52,255 nucleotides of DNA. Source: Mesostigma viride (Eukaryota > Streptophyta > Mesostigmatophyceae > Mesostigmatales > Mesostigmataceae). The stretch spans positions 1 through 52,255 of the forward strand of contig RPFO01001478.1 in the NCBI GenBank assembly GCA_009746045.1, read 5' to 3'. Position numbers and translations under genes: made by a program. Positions 36,875 through 45,804 of the stretch are shown here, piece by piece. The stretch's first letter is position 1, and each line of letters starts with the position of its first letter. The notes beneath the pieces are model-generated. The model had not been told where the DNA came from. It searched no databases and saw nothing but the letters and a program-made list of their open reading frames with translations.

Positions 36875-39082
36875 TCAGACGTCGGCGGGAGGCTCGGACG
36901 CGTTGTCGTTCTCGAAGTCCACGCCGTACAGGTAGAACGCCTTCTTCTTCTGGACGCGGCCGTTCGCCGGGTCCTGGTCCACCGGGTACACCTTCCACAC
37001 CTTCTCGAACACGAGTTTGAGCTTGAAATCCTTGAACACGTGGTTGTAGAAATCCTCCTCGAAGACGATCCGCGAGCGAGGGTCGCGCTGGCGGTTCCAG
37101 TCGAGGAACCGCTTCTGGAACTCCTCCCAGGGGCAGTAGTTGTGTTCGACGTCCACCTCCACCCACGACACGTGGTTGAGGAACGTGTACAGCGGGTTGG
37201 ACGCCTCCTGCGCCCGGCGCTGGCAATCCGCGAACCACTCCGGAAGGTGCTCGATCAGCTGGTCCGTCCCCACCTTCCGCACGAGCGCCTGGTACGCGCG
37301 GTTCCCCTTGACGATCACCCTTGCGATGTTCGACGAGATCTTGTCGTCCAGATTCACGTCCGCCTTCCCGCGGGGCTTGTTGTCGAACGGGAACAGGATG
37401 ACTCGACGCGCCACCTGGCCCGCGTTGTCCCCCGACGCGAACATGCGGTTGCCCGCGGCGATGAAGGGCGCGGTCCACGGCTTGACGGCCGCGTCCTTGT
37501 GCTTTGCCGGCAGGTTCATGCACTCCCCGCTCACGAGCGACAGCCAGTCCGACTGCGCCAGGTTGAACTTGTCATTCAGCTCGTAACTGTACACGACCAG
37601 CTTGTCCTTGAGCTGCGACAGGCCGAACATCGGCTCGATCGTGTTCGACAGCACGCCCGCCTCGCGACCGTAGATGAAGTCCATGATGCGGACGAGCGTC
37701 GACTTGCCGGACCCGGCGATCCCCTTGAGGAAGACCATGCACTCAAACTTGTCCGACTCGCGGAGGTAGTACAGCATGCGGCCCACCGCCAGCGCCCAGA
37801 ACGGCCGCTGCACGTTGTCCGGGTAGTCCTGGTCGTCCAGGATCTTCTTCACGGCGTCCGTCTCGATGTCCATCCACTCGCCCTCGTCGAAGTCGCCCTT
37901 GAACCGCCCGGGCTCGAACAGCGACTCGTCCATGTCGATGTTCTCGAAGTACCGCACCGCGCCCACGTCGTCCGGCAGGTCCGTCGCAGGGTACGGGAAC
38001 CACTGGTCCGTGTCGCACTTGTAGATCCCGTTCCGGAACGCGAACACGTGGCGGTCGCGGGGACGGATCTGGAACGCGAAACTGTTGCGTTTGGACCCGT
38101 CCGCGATCCACTCCGTGATCCGCTTGCGCGCGCCGTCTTTGGACCCGAGTCCCCACGCCGATGTGCGCGGGAAATCGCACTCCTCCGACACCCACTCGGA
38201 CAGCGTGCACCACTTGGTCCAGTAGTGCGTGTCGTGCCCCTCGGGCGTGCGCTGGCACTTGTACACGCTGTCGTCGTCGCCCTCGCCTCTCCGCAGCTTC
38301 TGGACGACCCATCGCGTGGTCAGCAGGATGATCAGCGATTGAAAGTTGTCCAATTTCGTGGGCAGCGCCAGCGCCTTCGCGATGAGTTCGGGGAGCGAGC
38401 CCAGCTCCTTGGCCGACATCCGGCTCTTCATCGCGCACGACGCCGTCTCCACGGTCGTGTACAGCCGCCAGATGCACGTCTGGATCGCCGGCTTGAGTTC
38501 CACCATCCCCCGGTCCTCCGCCTGTCCGCAGATCGCCAGCACGCGGGACAGCGCGCGGACGTACCGCGTGTCCACGTTCGCGTACAGGTCCACGGCGCCC
38601 GGGGCGTCGATGCGAGACAGACACGCGGCCAGGAGAGAGATCGGGTCCGCGTGCGCCTCGCGAGACGCCAGGTGGAAGACGTCGGCCATGATGTCGCCCA
38701 TGGAGGCGTTCGCCACGGCCGCCTCCGCCAACGCCGCGATGTCCATGATGCGGTCGTTGCTCGCCGACTTCAGCTGCGACACGAACCCGAGGACGTCAGG
38801 GTTGCCCCCGATCTCCTTGCGGAATTCGATGCGGTCGTCCTCGGGGATGGGCGTCGGTCCCGCCGCGTCCTCCCCGGTCATCTGACTCGCCGGAGCCGGA
38901 CAAACGTCTTCGTCGGCCTCGCCCTCCTCCCCCCCTCGCTCCTCCGCATCCTCCTGCTCCTCGTCGCTGCTGCAGGCCCCCGCCTCGTCGTCGACCAACC
39001 GGCTCCTCTTCGCGGGGCGTTCCGCCATGATGAACACCCCTCCCACAGTGGCCTCGGACCGCGAGCGAGCCTTTTTGGTCAT
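36875..39082 (-). CDS. D5-type SF3 replicative helicase
   Basis: 735 residues, intact. The N-terminus is acidic and carries a basic cluster (PAKRSRL). The D5_N region is followed by the SF3 ATPase: Walker A FLKGIAGSGKSTLV (residues about 452-466), Walker B-like LVVYSYELNDKF (about 495), and sensor-like APFIAAGNRM then RRVILFPFD. The C-terminal part (FLDWNRQRDPRSRIVFEEDF) matches the winged-helix end of D5-like helicases. It unwinds viral DNA at forks. Unlike poxvirus D5 or mimivirus, there is no AEP primase at the N-terminus; the primase is a separate gene at 24666-26093. Start at MTKKARSRS is favoured by the TATATCATACCC box just upstream; 39028 is an alternative. Confidence 0.85.
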   Translation of the reverse strand: MTKKARSRSEATVGGVFIMAERPAKRSRLVDDEAGACSSDEEQEDAEERGGEEGEADEDVCPAPASQMTGEDAAGPTPIPEDDRIEFRKEIGGNPDVLGFVSQLKSASNDRIMDIAALAEAAVANASMGDIMADVFHLASREAHADPISLLAACLSRIDAPGAVDLYANVDTRYVRALSRVLAICGQAEDRGMVELKPAIQTCIWRLYTTVETASCAMKSRMSAKELGSLPELIAKALALPTKLDNFQSLIILLTTRWVVQKLRRGEGDDDSVYKCQRTPEGHDTHYWTKWCTLSEWVSEECDFPRTSAWGLGSKDGARKRITEWIADGSKRNSFAFQIRPRDRHVFAFRNGIYKCDTDQWFPYPATDLPDDVGAVRYFENIDMDESLFEPGRFKGDFDEGEWMDIETDAVKKILDDQDYPDNVQRPFWALAVGRMLYYLRESDKFECMVFLKGIAGSGKSTLVRIMDFIYGREAGVLSNTIEPMFGLSQLKDKLVVYSYELNDKFNLAQSDWLSLVSGECMNLPAKHKDAAVKPWTAPFIAAGNRMFASGDNAGQVARRVILFPFDNKPRGKADVNLDDKISSNIARVIVKGNRAYQALVRKVGTDQLIEHLPEWFADCQRRAQEASNPLYTFLNHVSWVEVDVEHNYCPWEEFQKRFLDWNRQRDPRSRIVFEEDFYNHVFKDFKLKLVFEKVWKVYPVDQDPANGRVQKKKAFYLYGVDFENDNASEPPADV

Positions 39083-39190
39083 GACGGGTATGATATAGAC
39101 CCACAAAAATCTGAGAATGAAAACGAGCCGTCGGATCGCGACGACACGACATGATTCGATTATTATCGTGGATATGACTGTACAACCGAC

Positions 39191-39460
39191 ATGGATCGTG
39201 ACGTCGCCAAGAGCGCACTGACGTCCATCTGTTCTATCTTTAGCGTCATGGGGGGGTACGTCCTGCTAGAAGATTTCAACCCGAGCGACACGTGGTTCAA
39301 GGCCCTGACGGTCTTCTCGATCGCGTACGTCGCGTCGGAACGAGTGGACATGTCGGCGTTGGCCACCGCCGTGTACTTCCTAGTATCCATCCTCGTCCCG
39401 GGCAAGGGCATCGAACTAGAATCGTTTCTAGCGACCGACGTCGGAAAAGCGTCCGTCTGA
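39191..39460 (+). CDS. Small membrane protein
   Basis: 89 residues with three weak-to-moderate hydrophobic segments (ALTSICSIFSVMGGYVLL, FKALTVFSIAYVA, ALATAVYFLVSILV) separated by charged loops, ending ESFLATDVGKASV. Intact. It is divergent from the D5 helicase gene, with an 108-base gap that contains ACGATAATAATCGAATC, a near-palindromic AT-rich element at about 39148-39164. Family unknown. Confidence 0.5.
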   Translation: MDRDVAKSALTSICSIFSVMGGYVLLEDFNPSDTWFKALTVFSIAYVASERVDMSALATAVYFLVSILVPGKGIELESFLATDVGKASV

Positions 39461-39479
39461 CGGACAAACGACCCTTCGA

Positions 39480-40493
39480 TCAGCGAAACGCGTGACAACA
39501 CGTGGGTCTCTTGAAAATCAGCACCGTCGTCCACACCTCCTTCTCGAAGGTCATGGACGCGTTCGCCATCTTCGCCGAGGTCTGACGCGTCATCGCGTCG
39601 CGGACCTTCCGCAAGTTGGATTCGTACGCGCCGATGCAGCTCTCGAACATCTTGCGCGCCTCCTCCCTCCACTCCTCGAAGGTCGCAAAGTCGCCCGTGC
39701 GGATGCCGTTGTAATCCAAGTAGCCCGAGCGCCGCGCAACAAAGTGAAGGGGGTACTTGCGCAACATGCGACGGGCCATCTCCAAGTTACAGCTCTTCGT
39801 GCGTCTGCTCTCGACGGCCGCCCGGCCGCGCGATACGAGCTCGGCGATCCGCGTGCGACCGTCTGAATGCCGGTCCCAGCACTCCGTCGCGAGCACCGTC
39901 AGCGGGTGCAGCGCAGGAAAACAGTACTTCCCTTGCTGCATCGGACGGCGGGTGCCGAGCGTCAGCATCATCAACACGAACGAACCCTCCTCCAATCCCA
40001 ACGCGTCCAAGAATATCCACGAGAGAGAATGCGCCACGCGCTGAGACTCGAGACGATCGACCATGTCCGCGATCCGCGTGAGCGGCGCCAGCGGTTTGCA
40101 CTCCGCCCTCGGTTCCATCGACAAGGGAAGCAACATGCGAGCCGCCAGGTAGTGGTCCTCGGTGAACATGGCCACCTGGTCGGGCTGCAGCAGCGAGTGG
40201 ACGAACAGGTCCGTGATGTCGTCCCCTCGCCCCTTGTGCGCCCGGACCACTTCCGAGAACACGTCGAAGTAGCGTTCCAGGGCGTATCGCAACGACTGGC
40301 GCTCGATCAGCATGGACCGGATGCGCTCCGTGTCCTCCTCGCATTCCGTGTAGACGAACTCGTACCGCATGTCCCGCTCCTTGCGGACCGCCGCGCCGGG
40401 ATCGCACTCGACCCCGAACGCCGTCTCGACATTGGCCAGACTCGACTGGTCCATGCGTTCCGCGATGCAGCTCCAGGCCTCGAAAGAGTCCAT
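39480..40493 (-). CDS. Unknown 337-aa helical protein, F-box-like N-terminus possible
   Basis: Starts MDSFEAWSCIAERMDQSSLA, which could be a divergent F-box (hydrophobic helix, W-x-x-I-A). The body is helical (IRSMLIERQSLRYALERYFD, LTRIADMVDRLESQRVAHSL, CNLEMARRMLRKYPLHFVAR) and resembles helical-repeat proteins of giant viruses. The frame is open further upstream to 41201 but that part is opposite-frame noise over the RING gene, so the ATG at 40493 is chosen. Intact. Its neighbour is a RING/TRAF gene, so both may touch host ubiquitination. Function not established. Confidence 0.5.
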   Translation of the reverse strand: MDSFEAWSCIAERMDQSSLANVETAFGVECDPGAAVRKERDMRYEFVYTECEEDTERIRSMLIERQSLRYALERYFDVFSEVVRAHKGRGDDITDLFVHSLLQPDQVAMFTEDHYLAARMLLPLSMEPRAECKPLAPLTRIADMVDRLESQRVAHSLSWIFLDALGLEEGSFVLMMLTLGTRRPMQQGKYCFPALHPLTVLATECWDRHSDGRTRIAELVSRGRAAVESRRTKSCNLEMARRMLRKYPLHFVARRSGYLDYNGIRTGDFATFEEWREEARKMFESCIGAYESNLRKVRDAMTRQTSAKMANASMTFEKEVWTTVLIFKRPTCCHAFR

Positions 40494-40504
40494 CGCCGTG
40501 TCGG

Positions 40505-41353
40505 TCAGCGAAGGGAAACGTTTTCGATGGAGATGAACGAACGCCCCATCGAACCCCGCATCCCCGATTCCGCCTCCTCGTCGATCGACTCGTCCTCCCC
40601 GTCCCCGCCCCCGTCGTCGTCGTCGCCCTCGTCGCCCTCCGACTCCTCGTCCGGGTCCGGGAGGTTCACGTACTCCTGCCCCGCCTCGCACCGCTCCCAG
40701 CGGAGACAATTGTTGTCGTTGCCCGACGCCCAGATCCCGTGCAGACGGGCGCTGTTCACGAGCATGCGACACTGCGTCGACGAGAACGGGCAGATCGACT
40801 CGTGGAGAGGGATCTCCGACAATCGCGCCACGTGGGTGCACCCGTCGCCGTTCAGGAAGAAACGACACGGAAAAAAGGCGCACTCGACGCGGTGCTTGCC
40901 TACATCTTTCCGCAACACCGTCTCGGAACACCCGTGCACGCGATTCGGACATTCTAGACGCTCGTGGGGACACCCTCCGTCCTTCCTGTGCTGCGTGACC
41001 TCCTCCACGCTCCCCTGGAACTCGCACCCGCGCTCGAAGTTGGCGCACTTGCGCTTGACCAGCGACGTGATCCGGCCCAGCGTCACGAGGTGCTGCACGC
41101 GGTACCGGTGCCACGGGGCGCGACACAGGATGCACTTGCCCGTGACGGCGGCGACCACGCCCCCGCGCCGTTTCTGTTTCGAGATCAGCTCCCTCGAACA
41201 CGGCTTGTTGCAGAGGATCGCCTCACACTTACCGCCCTCCACCCTCGTGCGGCACTCGATGACCACCGGATCGTTCAACACGCACATGCAAACGTGACAT
41301 TGGAGATCGTCGGACGCCACCTGCACGTGGCGACAATCCTCCGTGCAATCCAT
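40505..41353 (-). CDS. RING + TRAF-type zinc-finger protein, likely E3 ubiquitin ligase
   Basis: 282 residues. An N-terminal RING-like Cys series (LQCHVCMCVLNDPVVIEC, CEAILCNKPC, GKCILCRAPW) is followed by TRAF-type zinc fingers: CANFERGCEFQG...C, CPNRVHGCSETVLRKDVGKH, CRFFLNGDGCTHVARLSEI and SICPFSSTQC. An acidic tail (DEESEGDEGDDDDG) follows. This RING-TRAF order is typical of TRAF-like E3 ligases captured by large DNA viruses from hosts; they redirect host ubiquitination. Intact, 11 bases from the downstream gene on the same strand, likely co-transcribed. Substrate unknown. Confidence 0.75.
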   Translation of the reverse strand: MDCTEDCRHVQVASDDLQCHVCMCVLNDPVVIECRTRVEGGKCEAILCNKPCSRELISKQKRRGGVVAAVTGKCILCRAPWHRYRVQHLVTLGRITSLVKRKCANFERGCEFQGSVEEVTQHRKDGGCPHERLECPNRVHGCSETVLRKDVGKHRVECAFFPCRFFLNGDGCTHVARLSEIPLHESICPFSSTQCRMLVNSARLHGIWASGNDNNCLRWERCEAGQEYVNLPDPDEESEGDEGDDDDGGGDGEDESIDEEAESGMRGSMGRSFISIENVSLR

Positions 41354-41419
41354 GGTTCGCTAGTCTACCCAGTTCCAGACTTTTTTATTCGTGGGAAATA
41401 AACGCGTGCTTTTATTATT

Positions 41420-41635
41420 ATGGACATATTAGCTCATTGTCATCCGATTCACAACAACATTGTCGTCCTCCCGATCACGGGGGAGTGGATCGACGCGTAC
41501 GGGAGTTACATCGACCGGCCGGACCTGGGCATCCACTTTTTCGTCGAGGACATGAGGCGAGAGGCTCAGTCCTCCTCCTCTTCCTCTTCCTCTTCCTCGC
41601 CCTCTTCCTCGGCCTCCTCCTCGGCCTCCGGGTGA
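41420..41635 (+). CDS. Short unknown protein with poly-Ser end
   Basis: The first 50 residues (MDILAHCHPIHNNIVVLPIT, then GEWIDAYGSYIDRPDLG) look coding and follow a clear AT-rich promoter (GGGAAATAAACG and TTTTATTATT, ending at the ATG). The last 20 are poly-Ser/Pro because the frame runs opposite the Glu-rich tail of the convergent gene (stop at 41566). The true end is therefore probably near 41570 with a small indel. Family unknown. Confidence 0.45.
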   Translation: MDILAHCHPIHNNIVVLPITGEWIDAYGSYIDRPDLGIHFFVEDMRREAQSSSSSSSSSSPSSSASSSASG

Positions 41636-42039
41636 CCCGCGTCCTCGTCCTCATCGGCCTTCCTCTTCTTCTTGGTCACGCGGCACAGCGACGGGACTTC
41701 GGTCACCTCGGGCTCCATGAGGAAGTTCAGACACTCCTCGCACCGACCGGGCTCGTTCTCGAAGAACTTTTCCAGGCGACTCGGAAGGACGTCCTTGAGC
41801 GACGTCTTCTTCTTGCGAGTCTTCACCACGAGCTTGTCGTCCCGCCCCGAGATGTTGCAGGCGTCGACGCCGGCCTTCGTCATGGAGTCCAGGATTTCGA
41901 CGGACAACGTCCGCTTGCGTTTTCGGTGGGGCGCGAGGCTCTTGCTCGTCTGGCGGAGGATGTCGTCCACTTCGATGAACTCGGACGTCATGGATCGCAT
42001 CTTCTTGCGCCACTCCTCGAGCTGGTACGCGCCCTCCAT
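41566..42039 (-). CDS. Conserved-type NCLDV protein (DUF5760-like), acidic tail
   Basis: 157 residues. VDDILRQTSKSLAPHRKRKR followed by LSVEILDSMTKAGVDACNIS then DDKLVVKTRKKKTSLKDVL matches a pattern seen in small proteins of large algal viruses (a helix, a basic stretch, a two-strand element, K-K-K/T-x-L-x-x-x-[VI]-L); the DUF number is from memory. A C-x2-C pair (RCEECLNF) and a Lys/Glu-rich tail (EEEEEEEED) follow. The repeat-rich tail is encoded by TCC/TCT runs at 41570-41630. Function unknown. Confidence 0.55.
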   Translation of the reverse strand: MEGAYQLEEWRKKMRSMTSEFIEVDDILRQTSKSLAPHRKRKRTLSVEILDSMTKAGVDACNISGRDDKLVVKTRKKKTSLKDVLPSRLEKFFENEPGRCEECLNFLMEPEVTEVPSLCRVTKKKRKADEDEDAGHPEAEEEAEEEGEEEEEEEEED

Positions 42040-42084
42040 TGCTTATGTAGTCACCCGGACGATTTTGCGTGTGCCTCGAACGCA

Positions 42085-42750
42085 CTAGAGACCGGTGAGC
42101 TCGGCGTTGAACCCGGGAGCCCCGCGGACGGCGTTTTGTGCTCCTCGAGAGGGCTCGCCCATCATGCCGAACGACTCGGTCGCGTTCACCAGGGGGACGC
42201 CGTACACCGTCGTGTCGGCGTCGGCGAGGCTAGGGAGCTCGTAACGGGGGTCGAACTGCATCGTCACGGGGCGGGGGAACGCGCCGATCGACCCGTTCCA
42301 CTTGGCGTTGGCCATGACGCCCGTCGTCGCCAGGTTCATCTGGCCGAACATGCTCAGGTCCATGGGGGCGGGCGTGTACTCGCGGAGGCTCTGGATGCCG
42401 GTGAAAGGCAGGTCCTTCCGGTTGCTCGTGACGGCCAGGATGCCCTCCCCCTGCTTCAGGAGCAAGCCCATGACGTCCTCCGCGGACGGGAGGAGGTCGG
42501 TCGCGAACTGCATCTGCGCGTCAAACCCGCTCCCGATCTGGCTCAGACGGGGCGCGCGCGTGTCGATGCCGTACACGTTGTCGTACTCGTCCGACGGGAT
42601 CAGACGCGTCTCCGTGCCGACCTGCTGCGAGGAACGCATCGTCTCGAACTCCGGGTCGACGCACAGCTCGGGGAACACCTGCGGCCGCTCGCGAGCGCCG
42701 ATGAAACTGTCCGACTGCCCTCTCGCGGCGTTGCAATAGGAGGTGGACAT
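42085..42750 (-). CDS. Unknown 221-aa virion-like protein
   Basis: Intact from MSTSYCNAARGQSDSFIGAR. It is rich in Gly/Pro/Met loops without membrane segments (TRLIPSDEYDNVYGIDTRAP, AKWNGSIGAFPRPVTMQFDP, GEPSRGAQNAVRGAPGFNAE). A GTTATACGTCG box lies 5-15 bases before the ATG at 42750. Composition suits a structural protein. No family recognised. Confidence 0.55.
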   Translation of the reverse strand: MSTSYCNAARGQSDSFIGARERPQVFPELCVDPEFETMRSSQQVGTETRLIPSDEYDNVYGIDTRAPRLSQIGSGFDAQMQFATDLLPSAEDVMGLLLKQGEGILAVTSNRKDLPFTGIQSLREYTPAPMDLSMFGQMNLATTGVMANAKWNGSIGAFPRPVTMQFDPRYELPSLADADTTVYGVPLVNATESFGMMGEPSRGAQNAVRGAPGFNAELTGL

Positions 42751-42782
42751 CTTCGACGTATAACTGTGTGCCGAGAGATTTT

Positions 42783-43247
42783 TCACGACCAACGCGTCTT
42801 CCCGCCTCGGGGCTTACCGGTCAGCGGGAACTTGGAAGGGACCTTCCACTTGGGCGCGGGCAGACCCTCGTCCTCGCATTCCCACCTCGTCTCCAACGCA
42901 TAGCCCATCCGCAAGATCTCCTCCTCTTTGCGTATCGTGCGGATGTACAGCTCGCCGTGGTAGCAGTTCTTGACGGGGTGCTCGGTGAAGAACCCGAACT
43001 TGTCCGGGTTCCCGTGCCAAAAGTCCCCGTGGTATTCGAACACCGTAGGGGGGTCGGTGTCCGACGTGAACCCGTCGACGTATAACGGCTTGCCTTTGGA
43101 CGTGAATAAAACCTTTTCGCCGCCGTTCCCGGCGTGCTGTATCTTGATCCCTCGCTCGCGTTCCACGGATTCCAACCACCTCCTGCATTTGGACACATGC
43201 TGACTCACGCAGACCAGCCTCGCGTAGGAACTCGCTCTCGCTGCCAT
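42783..43247 (-). CDS. VSR/PD-(D/E)XK-like endonuclease
   Basis: 154 residues, intact. KPLYVDGFTSDTDPPTVFEY leads into HGDFWHGNPDKFGFF. The arrangement D-G-[FY]...V-[FY]-E-[FY]-x-G-x-[FY]-W-H-G-[NC]-P is the endonuclease signature seen in VSR-like nucleases of large viruses and beside Maverick-type polymerases. A single-strand or mismatch-directed nicking role is possible. The N-terminus (SYARLVCVSQHVSKCRRWLE) is helical. It is the rightmost undamaged enzyme gene in the window. Confidence 0.65.
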   Translation of the reverse strand: MAARASSYARLVCVSQHVSKCRRWLESVERERGIKIQHAGNGGEKVLFTSKGKPLYVDGFTSDTDPPTVFEYHGDFWHGNPDKFGFFTEHPVKNCYHGELYIRTIRKEEEILRMGYALETRWECEDEGLPAPKWKVPSKFPLTGKPRGGKTRWS

Positions 43248-43362
43248 GGTTCGTCTCGATTGTGTGGTCGAGAGTCGCCGTCGCGACTAAATCGTTACGA
43301 GACGCGATTACTTTGCGCGGTCCGCGAACGCGATCTAGAAAACGACACCGACACGTAATCCA

Positions 43363-43812
43363 TCAGACGAGTTGGAACGTGAAATTGATCTCCTTCGTCG
43401 GATCCCCGTCGCCGCCCCTCCCTAGATGCCGTTTCATGAGGGACAGCCACGTCGACGTGTGGCCGTAGTTGACGTCCGACACGTCCCGGACGTCTTCCTC
43501 GCCGTCGATCAGGTGCAGCATCTCGTGCGCGACCGCCCCCGCGAGGATCAGAGGGACGTGTTTCGGCATGTCCACGCCGTCCTGGGTATACTTGCATCCG
43601 CTTCTCAACATTTCCGGAAGACTCGAAGCCCATAGTCGGGGTTGAGGACGATGCGCGGCTCGTCCTCGTCCACGCTGAACGCGAACGTCTTTTCAGTCGG
43701 TCGGCGTTGCGCTCGACTAAGCCCGGTCTTCTTGGAACAGTTCGTCCAACAAGAGGACGCGAGGTGTCAACGATACCCCGATCGGAAGAACGTGCGGCTG
43801 ATTTTTCGTCAT
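43363..43812 (-). pseudogene. SprT-like HExxH metalloprotease, several frameshifts
   Basis: The start MTKNQPHVLPIGVSLTPRVL (43812) continues as LLLDELFQE, then in other frames LVERNADRLK, FSVDEDEPRIVLNPDYGLRV, and finally LRSGCKYTQDGVDMPKHVPL with AGAVAHEMLHLIDGEEDV and DVNYGHTSTW. HEMLH at 43513-43527 and a downstream YGH supply the three zinc ligands expected of SprT/WSS1-like proteases. At least three indels lie between 43,600 and 43,735, so it is probably inactive unless these are read errors. Its start overlaps the stop of the upstream gene. Confidence 0.6.
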
Positions 43813-44145
43813 CGCGACACCCGGTCGCGCGCCAAGATCCCGTCGATGTTGGGCGCCTTTTCAACCGGGGGGTAGATCGCATCTAACGCCGCTCGAGTTG
43901 CTTCCACTTGCGTTTATGAATTGCACCGTATCCCCGCGATTGTCAACCCTCACGAAGCGCACACCTGGTTTCATGAGCGCGTCGAGCGGTTTGAGGACGT
44001 ACAGGAACAAGGCCGAGTACGCCGCGGTCGATGCGACGATCGGATCGCGTGGCGGCGATCGACCATCCGGGAACGACAGGTGGAAAACGGGACGCGGCAC
44101 GAGCAGACCTATCGTCAAACCGTCGATCGCGCGGTACGAACTCCT
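43809..44145 (-). pseudogene. Unknown protein fragment, frameshifted
   Basis: A readable stretch (YRAIDGLTIGLLVPRPVFHL, STAAYSALFLYVLKPLDALM, GVRFVRVDNRGDTVQFINAS) ends in a C6 run at 43868-43873. Removing one C extends it as EKAPNIDGILARDRVSR to a TGA that overlaps the next start (ATGA). The upstream side meets a stop near 44150 and no clear start was found. It reads like the downstream remnant of a longer gene. Family unknown. The 220 bases to its right hold nothing I can support. Confidence 0.4.
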
Positions 44146-44367
44146 GTCGTGCTAATGTGCTTGTTGTAACTCGCGAGTCAACGCACGGCGCGAGGTTTCC
44201 TACGCTAACACGATCATGACTAGGAATGACCCATTCCGTGTGCGCCGGCTGGGCCGGGACGCCCACGGAAGGACGGCGGACAAGTACAATGGCAAAACGC
44301 GCCCATGGGGGCAAGGAACCACAAAAAGGATTTTATTAGGGAATCGGATAACATCGGTTCGATAATA

Positions 44368-45172
44368 CTACATACGGACATTATTTTTCCGCTCATCCGG
44401 TCCGAGGACGCTCTCAGCCGCTTGTTCTCGCGGACCGTCTCGTCGTCCGACCCTCGGCCTCCGCACCTCGGAGGGCGAGCGTTTCGCGACCCCGCGGTCC
44501 ACGAAGCAGTACTCGTCGGGATGCGGTTCGACGGAAGAACTGCACGCGACTGCACCACGGGCGTGCCCCAAATGCTTGTCCATGAACCACATGCGCGACA
44601 CTAGGATGACTTGCACGTCAAGCCCTCTGCACGTCCCGAACGTGGCGGGCTGGCGGTTCTCGTCAAGAAGGGCACTGGAATTGGCCGTCGCGGAAGGGAC
44701 GTTGCACTTGAGCGTGGGGGGGTACTCCTCCTTCTTCGAGGCTTGATGGCCGACGTGTACAGCTCCCGATGAGTTCGTCGCTCATCTTTTGCGAACCATT
44801 CCACGCACTTGGAATGCGACTGCTTCTTGTTGCGGTCGTCGAGCCCGTCCAATCTCGTAGAAGAGCGCGTTGTCCGCCTCGGTGGTGTGGCGGTCGAACG
44901 AGAGGTCGAGAGTGTAATTGCGGATGTGTTGGTGGGCTTGGATCGAAGGAGCTGAATGCGAACGGCGCGCGCATGCGCGGGTTCTGGATGCGGATGGGCG
45001 TGCGTCGACGCGTAGGAATGTACACGGAGAGGGCGCTGGACCCGACGACCCCGCCCGGACGCTTGGGGTCTTGTACAAGACTTGTCCGATCGAGTCGTCG
45101 AAAAGGACGATGGTGAGGCCATTCGTGAGGAGTGTGAGTAGGTGGAGAGAAAGGAACGAGCTCGGACAACGA
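44368..45172 (-). pseudogene. Decayed ssDNA-binding-type NCLDV protein (DUF5871-like)
   Basis: Pieces in three frames appear in the order of one conserved family: LTIVLFDDSIGQVLYKTP, RIQNPRMRAPFAF, NYTLDLSFDRHTTEADNALF, KQSHSKCVEWFAK, SDELIG then LYTSAIKP, YPPTLKCNVPSA, and LDVQVILVSRMWFMDKHLGH. The pattern 'P-R-M-x-x-P-F-x-x-S...Y-x-L-D-L-S-F...L-Y...K-P...Y-P-P-T-x-K...[VI]-x-x-[WF]-F' is that of an abundant algal-virus protein proposed to bind single-stranded DNA; the DUF number is from memory. At least five indels make it non-functional as written. A GTATAA box (45184-45189) lies upstream. Confidence 0.55.
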
Positions 45173-45183
45173 CGGGGCGACCT

Positions 45184-45758
45184 TTATACTTCCTCGATGT
45201 CGTCCTGGATGTCGCCCAGGACGTGTGGGCGGCCGAGCCGACACGATCGACCGACATGTTCGTGTCCGTTTTCGTGGCCGTGTCGGCTTTGACGGCACTA
45301 GTGGGGTGCGCGGATCGGTCGCCAATCAGGGCGCAGAAGTCGAGGAACGAGTCGACGTCAAGTTGCCTCATGCGCTTGACGCGGGACAGACGAGACGGAC
45401 GTTCCCCTTGACGACGCGCCTTCGGGTCGATGAGATCGACAGTCGGGATGGCCCGACGGGCGGGACCGGAGTCGGGCGCGTGCGTCAATCTCTAACGCGG
45501 TGATGGCGCACAGACCGCCCTGCTGTCCCATATTCGGCCAGGTCCCGCGCGGTGAGGGAACCTGGCGACGACCGGAACGGCGTTGTCTTGTGCAGGAGTG
45601 GACTGGTTGCGGAAGTAGCCCTCCTTGGACGCCTTGAACTTCTTCCCTCGGCCTTGCGACAGGCCTTGCAGAGGGACTTCCAGTCGAGGGCTGGCGGCCG
45701 AGGAGTCGCCGCAGAGACGGCAGACGAGTTCGGGGGCGACGTCCGGGGCGGGCTCCAT
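45184..45758 (-). pseudogene. Decayed HNH-type endonuclease with zinc ribbons
   Basis: From MEPAPDVAPELVCRLCGDSS the order of remnants is C-x2-C, then (other frame) SLCKACR, KASKEGYFRN, then QQGGLCAITALEI, TVDLIDPKA, KGNVRLVC, and RQLDVDSFLDFCALIGD, ending GDIQDDIEEV at 45184. The Q-x-G-x-C-A-I-T and G-N-V-R-L-V-C elements bracket the expected HNH active-site region, so this was probably an HNH homing-type or structural nuclease of the kind common in giant viruses. The frame changes at least four times. Alternative: a non-catalytic zinc protein. Confidence 0.55.
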
Positions 45759-45804
45759 CGTTCGCAGGGACCTCACAACGGAGTGGACAGAATTCGCGGG
45801 CCGG

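Noticed and set aside
37040-39154. Long 704-codon plus-strand frame opposite the D5 helicase
   Set aside because: Arg/His/Val-rich translation typical of the reverse of GC-rich coding DNA; the minus strand has clear SF3 motifs.
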